Shown here piece after piece: positions 57,094 through 64,000 of a stretch of DNA of 64,000 nucleotides. The translations under genes were made by a program, and so were the position numbers. The stretch covers positions 62,001 through 126,000 of the forward strand of contig NZ_JAPNJW010000002.1 of the NCBI RefSeq assembly GCF_026626745.1, given 5' to 3'. The notes beneath the pieces were generated by a model that had not been told where the DNA came from, did not search any database, and saw only the letters and a list, made by a program, of their open reading frames with translations. This DNA is from Nannocystis sp. RBIL2 (GTDB lineage: Bacteria > Myxococcota_A > Polyangia > Nannocystales > Nannocystaceae). Position 1 is the stretch's first letter, and the number at the start of each line of letters is the position of its first letter.

Positions 57094-59544
57094 TCACAGG
57101 GTGTTGCAGTGACCCTCGAAGCAGGCCTGACCGGCGCCGCAGTCGGCATGCTCGGCGCACTCGACTCCGGCGGAGCACAGGCCGAATACGCAGATCTGGC
57201 CGGTGTCGCAGTCCTTGTTCTTGACGCACATCTTCGGCGCGAAGCACTCGCCGAACAGGCAGAACTCGTTGGCGGCGCACTCGGCGTTGGTCGTGCATTG
57301 CGGCGAGCCGGTGCACACGCCGGCCTGGCAGGTCTGGCCGGTCGCGCAATGGGCGTCGGTCTGGCAGTCACCGATGAAGGTGCAGGTGCCGGCGATGCAG
57401 ACCTCGTCGAGGGTGCATTCGTCGTTGCTGACGCACACGGGCGGCGGAGCGTCGACGCACTGCTGGTTGGCGTCGCAGATCTGGCCGACCGGGCAGTCGT
57501 CGTTGTCGATGCACTGCGGCGGCGGAGCGTCGACGCACTGCTGGTTGGCGTCGCAGATCTGGCCGACCGGGCAGTCGTCGTTGTCGATGCACTGCGGGAC
57601 GATGGGGACGCACTGCTGGTTGGCGTCGCAGATCTGGCCGACCGGGCAGTCGTCGTTGTCGATGCACTGGGGGACGATGGGGACGCACTGCTGGTTGGCG
57701 TCGCAGATCTGGCCGACCGGGCAGTCATCGTTGTCGATGCACTGCGGAGGCGGAGCATCGACGCACTGCTGGTTGGCGTCGCAGATCTGGCCGACCGGGC
57801 AGTCATCGTTGTCGATGCACTGGGGGACGATGGGGACGCACTGCTGGTTGGCGTCGCAGATCTGGCCGACCGGGCAGTCGTCGTTGTCGATGCACTGCGG
57901 AGGCGGAGCGTCGACGCACTGCTGGTTGGCGTCGCAGATCTGGCCGACGGGGCAGTCGTCGTTGTCGATGCACTGCGGGGGCGGAGCGTCGACGCACTGC
58001 TGGTTGGCGTCGCAGATCTGGCCGACCGGGCAGTCATCGTTGTCGATGCACTGAGGGACGATGGGGACGCACTGCTGGTTGGCGTCGCAGATCTGGCCGA
58101 CGGGGCAGTCGTCGTTGTCGATGCACTGGGGGACGATGGGGACGCACTGCTGGTTGGCGTCGCAGATCTGGCCGACCGGGCAGTCGTCGTTGTCGATGCA
58201 CTGCGGCGGCGGGGCGTCGACGCACTGCTGGTTGGCGTCGCAGATCTGGCCGACCGGGCAGTCGTCGTTGTCGATGCACTGCGGCGGCGGGATCAGCTCG
58301 CACAGCTTGGTCTGCTGGTTGCAGAACTGTCCCGGAGGGCAGTCGACGTCGGCCATGCAGATGGGAGGCGGCGGGTCCTGGCAGTCGCCGTCGACGCACA
58401 GCTGACCGGGCGGGCAGTCGACGTCCTCGATGCACTCGGGCGGGAAGAAGCACACGCCGTTGATGCACTGCTCGCCGGGCGGGCAGTCGGCGTCGCTCAT
58501 GCACAGCTGGCCGGGGATGCACACGCCGCCCTGGCACTGCTGCCCGGGCGGGCAGTCGAGGTCGGTGTTGCAGCCGGCGATCGGGACGCACTGGCCGTTC
58601 TCGCACTCGTTGCCGGGCGGGCAGTCGGCGTCGATCTGGCACATGCCCCCGGGGACGCACTGGAAGTCGATGCACTGCTCGCCGGGGTCGCAGTCGGTGC
58701 TGTCGAAGCAGAACTGGGCCTGGCAGAAGCCGTTCTCGCACACCTGGTTGGGCGGGCAGTCGGCGTCGATGCTGCACTCGCCCTGGACGCAGGCGCCGTC
58801 GATGCAGACCTCGCCGAACGGGCACTGGTCGTTGCTGAAGCACTCCGGCTGGCAGAAGTTGTCGACGCAGACCTGGCCGAAGGGGCAGTCGAAGTCGTTC
58901 TCGCACTGGCAGAAGTCGCAGCCGACCGGGACGCACTGGCCCTCGACGCACTGCTGCTCGAACGGGCACTCGAAGTCGAACTCGCACTCGCCGGCGGAGG
59001 AGCATTCGCCGTTGATGCAGACCTGGCCCTCGGGGCACTCGAAGTCGTTCTGGCAGGCGGGCGGGTCGACCGGGACGCACTGGCCGTTGCCGTCGCACTC
59101 GGTGCCGACCGGGCAGGGCGGGCAGGTCGGCGGCGGGCCCTGGCACACGCCCATGTCCTCGCCCTCGGGGATGACGCAGATCGTGCCCGGGGGGCACTCG
59201 AGGTTGTCGTCGCACACCTGGGGCCCGACGCACTCGTAGTTGAGGCACTTTTCGCCGTCGGGGCAGTCGTCGTCGACGACACACTCGCCGCCGACCTCGA
59301 TGCACACGCCGTCCTGGGCGCAGATGTAGCCGGTGCCGCAGTCGGCGTCGCTGGCACAGGGGCCGAGATAATCGCTGCGGCCGCAGCCCACGGCCACCAG
59401 CAGGCCGAGGGTGAAGCCGCGGAGCCACTCGCTGACGGGCAGCGGTCGGGCCTGTGTCGTGCCGCCCGCCGACGCGAGCGCCTCCGACGAACCGTTCAAA
59501 CCTTCCGCGCGCGCGACGCGGAACCATCGAGAAAGCGAAGTCAT
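57094..59544 (-). CDS. Cys-rich repeat lipoprotein (myxococcales-type repeats)
   Basis: 816 residues from ATG 59544. Signal with lipobox LLVAVGC. The mature protein is almost wholly made of about 25-residue Cys-rich repeats, C-x-x-D-x-D-C-P-x-G-x-x-C-x-x-x-x-C style, matching what I know as the myxococcales-type Cys-rich repeat (TIGR04201). The C-terminal half has 11 near-identical CIDNDDCPVGQICDANQQC units. It is a surface protein, probably stabilised by disulfides. The function is unknown; length variation between strains is likely. Divergent from the gene at 59671. Confidence 0.88.
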   Translation of the reverse strand: MTSLSRWFRVARAEGLNGSSEALASAGGTTQARPLPVSEWLRGFTLGLLVAVGCGRSDYLGPCASDADCGTGYICAQDGVCIEVGGECVVDDDCPDGEKCLNYECVGPQVCDDNLECPPGTICVIPEGEDMGVCQGPPPTCPPCPVGTECDGNGQCVPVDPPACQNDFECPEGQVCINGECSSAGECEFDFECPFEQQCVEGQCVPVGCDFCQCENDFDCPFGQVCVDNFCQPECFSNDQCPFGEVCIDGACVQGECSIDADCPPNQVCENGFCQAQFCFDSTDCDPGEQCIDFQCVPGGMCQIDADCPPGNECENGQCVPIAGCNTDLDCPPGQQCQGGVCIPGQLCMSDADCPPGEQCINGVCFFPPECIEDVDCPPGQLCVDGDCQDPPPPICMADVDCPPGQFCNQQTKLCELIPPPQCIDNDDCPVGQICDANQQCVDAPPPQCIDNDDCPVGQICDANQQCVPIVPQCIDNDDCPVGQICDANQQCVPIVPQCIDNDDCPVGQICDANQQCVDAPPPQCIDNDDCPVGQICDANQQCVDAPPPQCIDNDDCPVGQICDANQQCVPIVPQCIDNDDCPVGQICDANQQCVDAPPPQCIDNDDCPVGQICDANQQCVPIVPQCIDNDDCPVGQICDANQQCVPIVPQCIDNDDCPVGQICDANQQCVDAPPPQCIDNDDCPVGQICDANQQCVDAPPPVCVSNDECTLDEVCIAGTCTFIGDCQTDAHCATGQTCQAGVCTGSPQCTTNAECAANEFCLFGECFAPKMCVKNKDCDTGQICVFGLCSAGVECAEHADCGAGQACFEGHCNTL
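57437..58284. repeat. 11 tandem 75/78-bp coding repeats
   Basis: Each unit encodes CIDNDDCPVGQICDANQQC plus a linker of either VDAPPPQ (78 bp) or VPIVPQ (75 bp). Reading N to C the linkers run D P P D D P D P P D D, i.e. five units are repeated at a six-unit interval. Nucleotide identity is very high. The repeats are prone to unequal recombination and assembly collapse. Confidence 0.95.
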
Positions 59545-59670
59545 GGCGTAAGCTCCGGCGGGACCCGCCATGACGACTGTAGAGCCCGGCCCGGGCGGTG
59601 GGCAAGCTCGTGGCGGGAAACGGGGGGCAAACCCGCGCCGGACGCCGGGTGAGCGGCTGGCCCTGGTGCG

Positions 59671-62600
59671 GTGGGGAGAGGTCGGGCACTCTTCAGGCAG
59701 GCGGTGGCTGGCCCCAGAAGAGCGCGGTTGTCCAGTGGGCTGCTCGCGCCGTGGTTGGTCGGACTCGCGGTCGCGACGGCGACCCCGGCCGTGGAAGCCC
59801 ACCCGTGGGCGGTCCGACGCGCGCCGTCTCTGTCGTCGTCGCCCGCGGGCGAGGGCGACGCTTCACATCCGTCGGACCTGTCTTCGCCGCAAGCTCACGC
59901 GCCGTCGGACCTGCCGACCGGACCGCCTTCGGACCCGCTGCCGACGGCCGCCCCGACGAGCAACGACCTCGCGGTGACGGCGGTCGAGGTCCGCCTGGAG
60001 GTGGTGCGCGGCGGAGAGCGGCTGCCGAACGGCAGACGGGTGCCGCTCTCGGGCGGCGCGGCCGTCGGCCACGCGACGTACAAGCTCAGCCGCCCGGCCC
60101 GCGCCGGCGAGCAGCTGGTGCTGCTGAACTTCGCCGAGGCGCTCGAGCGCGAGCCGTTCGAGCTCGACGAGGTGGCCAAGGCGACCTACCTCGACGGACC
60201 GTTCCGCCGCGGCCGGATGGTGGTCGGCGGGCACTCCGGCGCGACCGCGGTGCGGCAGGTCAACTCGCGCCGCGACGTCGAGGTGACCCTGTCCGAAGGG
60301 ACAGACACGCTCACGCTCGAGTACACGGTCGAGGTGCCGCGCCGCTACTGGCCGTTCGGCTGCTCGCGCCGGCGCTGCAGCCTCAGCGGCGCGGTGGCGC
60401 CGTTGCCGAGCGCGAAGGCCCGCGGCGGCTCGCGCCTCGACCCGGACGCGCGGGTGGTGACGCCGGCGCGCTGGACGGTCGACGCGCGGTTCGCCGCGGT
60501 TCCGACATGGTCTCCGGGACATGTCCCGACAGACAGAGAGGCGAAGCTGCTGGGGCGCGACGAGCTGGTGGTCGCCAGCGGCGCGGTCGGGGCGGCCGAG
60601 GTGGCCTACCCGGAGGTGTTCTGGGGCCCGCGCTGGAAGCGGGCCCGCGAGACCTGGCGCGGGGTGGAGATCGAGGTGCTGCACATGTTCTGGCGGCCCG
60701 GCGACCAGGTGCCCGACGAGCGCAAGCTGCAGCTGTACCGCGACGTGCCCGGCCACATGCTGCGGATCGCCCGCGAGGCGATCGACGTGGCCACGCTCGC
60801 GGGCCTGGAGCCGCCGCCCGACAGCCGGATCACGGTGGTGCAGGGGCCGCTGCGGGCCGAGATCGCCCAGGCGCACCCGTCGGCGGTGCTGGTCAGCGAC
60901 CAGTTCCTGCAGGTGTCGCCAGGCCGGCGGTTCCAGGGCTTCCATCAGGCGGCGGCGGCCCGGGCGATGCTCGACGAGATCATGTACGGGGCCTACGTCG
61001 GCCGCCACGACCCGTCGACCGATCTGTGGCTGTACGACGCGACCGCGACGGCGCTGCTCGACGTGTGGCGGGCCCGCCGCGCTCAGGGCGACGAGTTCGC
61101 CAGCGACATCCTGCGGCGGATCACGTTCGTGCCGATGGTGGACAACTTCCTCTACACCGGCCAGGCCGCGTTCGCGCAGAGCTACTTCCGCGGCAGCGAG
61201 GACGTGATGCCGCTGCGCCTGCACCCGCTGTACTTCTCGCACCCGCTGCCCACGGGGCGCCGGATCCACGAGAAGATGGTCGACCTGCTGACGCCGAGCC
61301 AGCGCGAGGCGTTCTACGAGAAGGTGGTCCGCGAGCGCACCGCCGATCCGGTGGCCGCGGCCGAGGCGGCCTACGGGCACTCGCTCGGGTGGTTCTTCGA
61401 TCAGTGGCTGGCGACGTATCCGGAGGTCGACTACTCGGTGCACAAGGTCGACAGCGAGCAGCAGGGCGACGGCCGCTGGCGCCACACGATCACGATCCGC
61501 CGCGAGGGGGAGCACGCGGCGATCGAGCCGGTGCAGGTGCTGGCGACGGAGCGCGGCGGGCAGCGTCACTACCTGGTGTGGAACGGCTCGACCGGGTCGG
61601 GGACGAACATCGAGGTGTCTCCGGGGACAGGCACGATCGACCACGTGTTCACGCTCGAGACGCAGCACAAGCTGCGGTCGGTGATGGTGGACCCGCGCAC
61701 GCGCCTGCTCGAGGAGCCGCAGGGGAAGCAGCGCAACGTCGACCCGCTGTACAACAACCGCTCGCCGCCGAGCTTCCGCTTCGTCTACACGGGGTTCGGC
61801 TTCGAGGTGTCGGCGTCGGAGTTCCTGGCCGGAAACACGCCGGCGGCCCGGCTGCAGGCGCTGTCGGGGCGAGTGCTGTTCGAGATGAGCCGGCGCCGCG
61901 ATCTCAGGTCGATCGGGCACCTGCAGCTGCACCGCGACCGCGAGTCGGCGGCGGCGATCGGCGGCGGGGCGACGGTGTGGTTCGGCGAGAAGGTCAACCG
62001 CCGGCGCCGCCGCGGGCGGGTGCGCCTGTTCGGCGAGGTCCACTCGCTGACGGCCCGCGGGCTCGACGGGGTCGGAGGGGTGCGCTTCGCCCAGTCATTG
62101 TCGATCATCGACGACACGCGCAAGTTCAGCCTGTGGCCGGATCGCGGGCACCGGCTGGCGTTCGGGCTGTACGCGCAGGAGACGCTGCGCACGGGGGTGC
62201 CGGCGCCCGACCATCGCCACGGCCTGACTGCGTCGGCGTCGTGGGTGCACATCTGGCCGCTGGCGCACCAGCACACTCTGGCGAGCCGGCTCGAGCTGAC
62301 GATGATGGTGCCGATCGTCGGCCGCCCGGAGTTCCGCAGCCTGGTCCGGGCGGGCGGGGTCGACGGGCTCGGGGCGTACGGCGGGAACGAGCTGTTCGGC
62401 CGCGGGGTGGCGCTGGCCCAGCTCGAGTACCGCCACATGTTCTGGTCGAACTTCAACGTGAACCTGGTGCACCTGTTCTGGCTGCGCGGGATCGGGGGGA
62501 CGCTGTTCACGGGGGTGGCTTCGGTGTCCCCGTGCGACACGCTGCGCGGGTGGTTCGGGAAGGAGAGCTGGTACGGGCAGGTCGGCTACGGGGTGACTGC

Positions 62601-62790
62601 TTTCCTGCAGCTGCTCGGGGTGACGCCGCAGTTCGTCCGCTTCGATGTGGCGGTGCCGCTGGTCCGCCGCCGCACGACTTGCCTCGACGAGGTGCTGCCG
62701 GATTATCTGGCGGACTATCAGGGGGTCGCACCGGGGGACTTTCAGTTGCCGCGGGTCGGGGTGAACTTGACGTTCTTGCAGCCGTTTTGA
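59671..62790 (+). CDS. M1-peptidase-like / outer-membrane barrel fusion
   Basis: 1039 residues from GTG 59671. A signal segment (LLAPWLVGLAVATATPAVEA) and Ser/Pro linker are followed by an M1-aminopeptidase-like part (residues about 100-640): beta sandwich, EVLHMFWRPGDQVPDERK, LDEIMYGAY where HExxH would be, and GHSLGWFFDQWL. The zinc His residues are absent, so peptidase activity is unlikely. The C-terminal 380 residues are strongly barrel-like (FRFVYTGFGFEVSASEFL, GVALAQLEYRHMFWSNF, FQLPRVGVNLTFLQPF) and end in Phe. 14-bp elements at 60288-60305 and 60506-60537. The start codon is uncertain. Confidence 0.75.
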   Translation: MGRGRALFRQAVAGPRRARLSSGLLAPWLVGLAVATATPAVEAHPWAVRRAPSLSSSPAGEGDASHPSDLSSPQAHAPSDLPTGPPSDPLPTAAPTSNDLAVTAVEVRLEVVRGGERLPNGRRVPLSGGAAVGHATYKLSRPARAGEQLVLLNFAEALEREPFELDEVAKATYLDGPFRRGRMVVGGHSGATAVRQVNSRRDVEVTLSEGTDTLTLEYTVEVPRRYWPFGCSRRRCSLSGAVAPLPSAKARGGSRLDPDARVVTPARWTVDARFAAVPTWSPGHVPTDREAKLLGRDELVVASGAVGAAEVAYPEVFWGPRWKRARETWRGVEIEVLHMFWRPGDQVPDERKLQLYRDVPGHMLRIAREAIDVATLAGLEPPPDSRITVVQGPLRAEIAQAHPSAVLVSDQFLQVSPGRRFQGFHQAAAARAMLDEIMYGAYVGRHDPSTDLWLYDATATALLDVWRARRAQGDEFASDILRRITFVPMVDNFLYTGQAAFAQSYFRGSEDVMPLRLHPLYFSHPLPTGRRIHEKMVDLLTPSQREAFYEKVVRERTADPVAAAEAAYGHSLGWFFDQWLATYPEVDYSVHKVDSEQQGDGRWRHTITIRREGEHAAIEPVQVLATERGGQRHYLVWNGSTGSGTNIEVSPGTGTIDHVFTLETQHKLRSVMVDPRTRLLEEPQGKQRNVDPLYNNRSPPSFRFVYTGFGFEVSASEFLAGNTPAARLQALSGRVLFEMSRRRDLRSIGHLQLHRDRESAAAIGGGATVWFGEKVNRRRRRGRVRLFGEVHSLTARGLDGVGGVRFAQSLSIIDDTRKFSLWPDRGHRLAFGLYAQETLRTGVPAPDHRHGLTASASWVHIWPLAHQHTLASRLELTMMVPIVGRPEFRSLVRAGGVDGLGAYGGNELFGRGVALAQLEYRHMFWSNFNVNLVHLFWLRGIGGTLFTGVASVSPCDTLRGWFGKESWYGQVGYGVTAFLQLLGVTPQFVRFDVAVPLVRRRTTCLDEVLPDYLADYQGVAPGDFQLPRVGVNLTFLQPF
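60506..60537. repeat. Intragenic 14-bp CWTG array, three units
   Basis: CATG 60506, CATG 60520 and CAGA 60534 within the M1-like part, encoding VPTWSPGHVPTDRE, a loop between the beta sandwich and the catalytic fold. Confidence 0.65.
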
Positions 62791-62808
62791 GGATTCGATG
62801 GCCGGAGG

Positions 62809-62868
62809 CATGTCCTCGCGGGCATGTCTTCGGGGTCATGTCCTTTCGGTAATGGTGGATGGGACATG
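62809..62868. repeat. 14-bp CWTG array, five units
   Basis: CATG 62809, 62823 and 62837, AATG 62851 and CATG 62865. It begins 18 bp after the stop codon of the M1/barrel gene and opens the 770-bp non-coding stretch. Confidence 0.85.
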
Positions 62869-62952
62869 TCCTTGGATGATCGAGAGGTCGACGGGGCTCG
62901 ACCTCGACGATTGCGGGGTGGCGCTTCGCATATTGCCGACTGCGCCTCGCGG

Positions 62953-63054
62953 GGGGTCCGGGGAAGGGCCGGCCGCGAGTTAACCGGCGGGATGGACGCT
63001 CGTTCCTCGCGCCCATCTCGCCTCTAATTCGCGGCCGGCCCTTCCCCGGACCCC
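62953..63054. repeat. Long inverted repeat (30-bp arms, 29/30 paired)
   Basis: Left arm 62953-62982 and right arm 63025-63054 are complementary at 29 of 30 positions. Inside the 42-bp loop, GGCGGGATGG and CCATCTCGCC pair again with one mismatch, so the whole is a hairpin of about 100 bases. It could be a palindromic mobile element, a structured RNA or a recombination site. No gene overlaps it. Confidence 0.9.
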
Positions 63055-63057
63055 TGG

Positions 63058-63073
63058 CACGGCTGCAGCCGTG
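63058..63073. repeat. 16-bp perfect palindrome
   Basis: CACGGCTGCAGCCGTG is its own reverse complement, 3 bp beyond the long hairpin. It could be an operator or part of the same element. Confidence 0.7.
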
Positions 63074-63328
63074 AGAGGCGGCCTCGCCGTCGTGGGCTTC
63101 GATGCGGGATGTCCCCGGGAGCAGGTTGCGGGGCGCCTGTTCGACGGCCAGGACTGGCCGCCGAACAGACGCCTTCTCGCGTCCCTGACGGCGTGGCATC
63201 TTTGGCGGGGAGCTCTCAGGTGCTGGAGACGAGAGTCGCGGGGTGCTTGCGGTGAAGGTGGCGGGTCCCGACGGGGAAGGAGTCACGGATGCTGAGGGCG
63301 CGGCTAGCCGATGAGGGCCAGGGTGGCG

Positions 63329-63480
63329 GGTGCTGATGGCGAGGCTTGCGGGGCTGACAGCGAGGCTCGCCGGTGCTGACGGCGAGCCTCGCCGGTGCTG
63401 ACAGCGAGGCTCGCGGTACTGAGGGCAAGGCTCGCCGGTGGTGACGAGGTGCGCTGACGGCGAGGCTAGCGAGGCTAGCT
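63329..63480. repeat. Imperfect 21-22-bp tandem repeats
   Basis: About seven units resembling GGTGCTGACGGCGAGGCTCGCC, with CGAGGCTCGCC and GGCGAGCCTCG forming inverted pairs across unit junctions. Reading frames stay open by composition, but no protein-like sequence appears. The rest of 62791-63560 holds no gene. Confidence 0.75.
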
Positions 63481-63548
63481 GAAGGCAGAGGTGCGGTGCT
63501 GCTCGGTGGCGCAGCGGCGCGCGGTGTCGCGGATGGACGGCCTTGGGA

Positions 63549-63554
63549 TAAAAT
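63549..63554 (+). promoter_or_regulatory. Candidate -10 of the terminal gene
   Basis: TAAAAT within GGGATAAAATGG ends 6 bp before GTG 63561, again pointing to a leaderless mRNA. Confidence 0.45.
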
Positions 63555-63560
63555 GGCCGG

Positions 63561-64000
63561 GTGACGCCGATGCGCTCGCGGTTCCGCTGTCCTCGCTGCG
63601 GCGAGGTGCTGACGCCGTGGTCGCGCGAGCTCGAGCTGGCGGAGGCGCTGAATCCGTTCGAGAGTCAGACGTGGCTGCTGCCGGCGCAGTGGTTCGTGCG
63701 CTGGGATCACCCGGGGCTTCGCGATTCGTACCTGGGGGGTCACCCCGCGAGCTATCCGTGGTTGTTTGCGCCGCTGACGAGGTGGTGGGTGCAGGTCCAC
63801 CCGGACTCGCGGCGCACCGCGGGCTGCTGCGGCCTGGCCTACGGCGGCTCCGGCCCGCCCAACCTGGTGTGCGCGTGCGGCCTCGAGATCGGGGTCGGCC
63901 ACCGCGATTGCAGTGGGCCTCACTGGTACGCGCTGCACGAGTCGGTGGTGCACGAGCAGGAGGTCGATGCGACGCCGCTACAGGCGACTGCGGGCCGGCT
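63561..64000 (+). CDS. Zinc-ribbon-containing hypothetical protein (3-prime truncated)
   Basis: An open frame from GTG 63561 (VTPMRSRFRCPRCGEVLTPW) or ATG 63570 to the window end, with no stop codon, so the gene is cut by the edge. A CPRCG knuckle starts it. Further Cys/His residues, GCCGLAYG, CACGLEIGVGHRDC and GPHWYALHES, could complete one or two zinc sites. At least 146 residues. The aromatic-rich, Cys-paired composition is not that of a shadow frame. Function unknown. Confidence 0.75.
   Translation, partial: MTPMRSRFRCPRCGEVLTPWSRELELAEALNPFESQTWLLPAQWFVRWDHPGLRDSYLGGHPASYPWLFAPLTRWWVQVHPDSRRTAGCCGLAYGGSGPPNLVCACGLEIGVGHRDCSGPHWYALHESVVHEQEVDATPLQATAGR

Noticed and set aside
57437..58284. 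Possible CRISPR array
   Set aside because: Units are contiguous, in frame and encode a Cys-rich peptide; there are no unique spacers and no cas genes.
56926..59652. A 908-residue open frame on the + strand across 56.9-59.7 kb
   Set aside because: It is the mirror of the Cys-rich repeat gene; its sequence is repetitive Ala/Val/Asp with no motif, and open only because of codon bias in the opposite gene.
63216..63953. A 245-residue minus-strand frame near the right edge
   Set aside because: Low-complexity, driven by the tandem repeats and by the antisense of the zinc-ribbon gene; no motif.

Overview
The window is very GC-rich and gene-dense. Its content points to a myxobacterium, most likely of the Nannocystis/Enhygromyxa type (inference). 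The reasons are three Ser/Thr protein kinases, one of them a kinase-ATPase-TPR hybrid; a myxococcal-type Cys-rich repeat lipoprotein; several lipoproteins with Thr-rich linkers behind the lipobox; and many outer-membrane barrels. No rRNA, tRNA, insertion sequence, phage or CRISPR array was seen.

Layout. 0-6.5 kb: hutH, divergent from two membrane kinases and a small membrane protein. 6.6-15.2 kb: a frameshifted FAD oxidoreductase/acetoacetate-decarboxylase fusion, an RNase P-RNA-like stretch, an unknown protein and a frameshifted kinase/ATPase/TPR hybrid. 15.4-19.9 kb: glutathione-dependent formaldehyde dehydrogenase, a lipoprotein, dprA and an internally deleted acs. 20-30 kb: two giant TPR/DUF3857/transglutaminase-like paralogues (the second has lost the catalytic triad), convergent with lon. 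30-38 kb: membrane proteins, an MpaB-like oxygenase, miaB and a parvulin lipoprotein. 38-47.5 kb: lipoproteins, barrels, a ceramidase-like enzyme and a frameshifted flavin oxidoreductase. 47.6-53 kb: purE-purK, a SnoaL-like protein and an M16 protease. 53-57 kb: an operon of lipoprotein, FG-GAP protein, LytS-type kinase and LytTR regulator. 57-64 kb: the Cys-rich repeat protein, a degenerate M1-peptidase/barrel fusion, a 770-bp repeat-rich non-coding stretch and a truncated zinc-ribbon gene.

The most striking signal is a dispersed 14-bp-period element. CWTG tetranucleotides (CATG, CCTG, CAGG) recur exactly 14 bp apart, and the 10 bases between tend to read TCC-NNNN-GGA. The lattice is therefore dyad-symmetric about both the CATG and the NNNN centres. 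Arrays of 2-6 units occupy all six fully visible convergent gaps. Two-unit copies, and a few of 3-5 units, lie in frame inside about 30 places in coding sequence. Those inside conserved enzymes (hutH, adhC, lon) cause no change in protein length, so they look like an in-situ motif rather than inserted DNA. A terminator, protein-binding or uptake-signal role is possible and untested.

Three genes carry single-base frameshifts that look like contracted G/C runs, probably sequencing error. Many genes have a -10-like hexamer 5-9 bp before the start codon, suggesting leaderless mRNAs.
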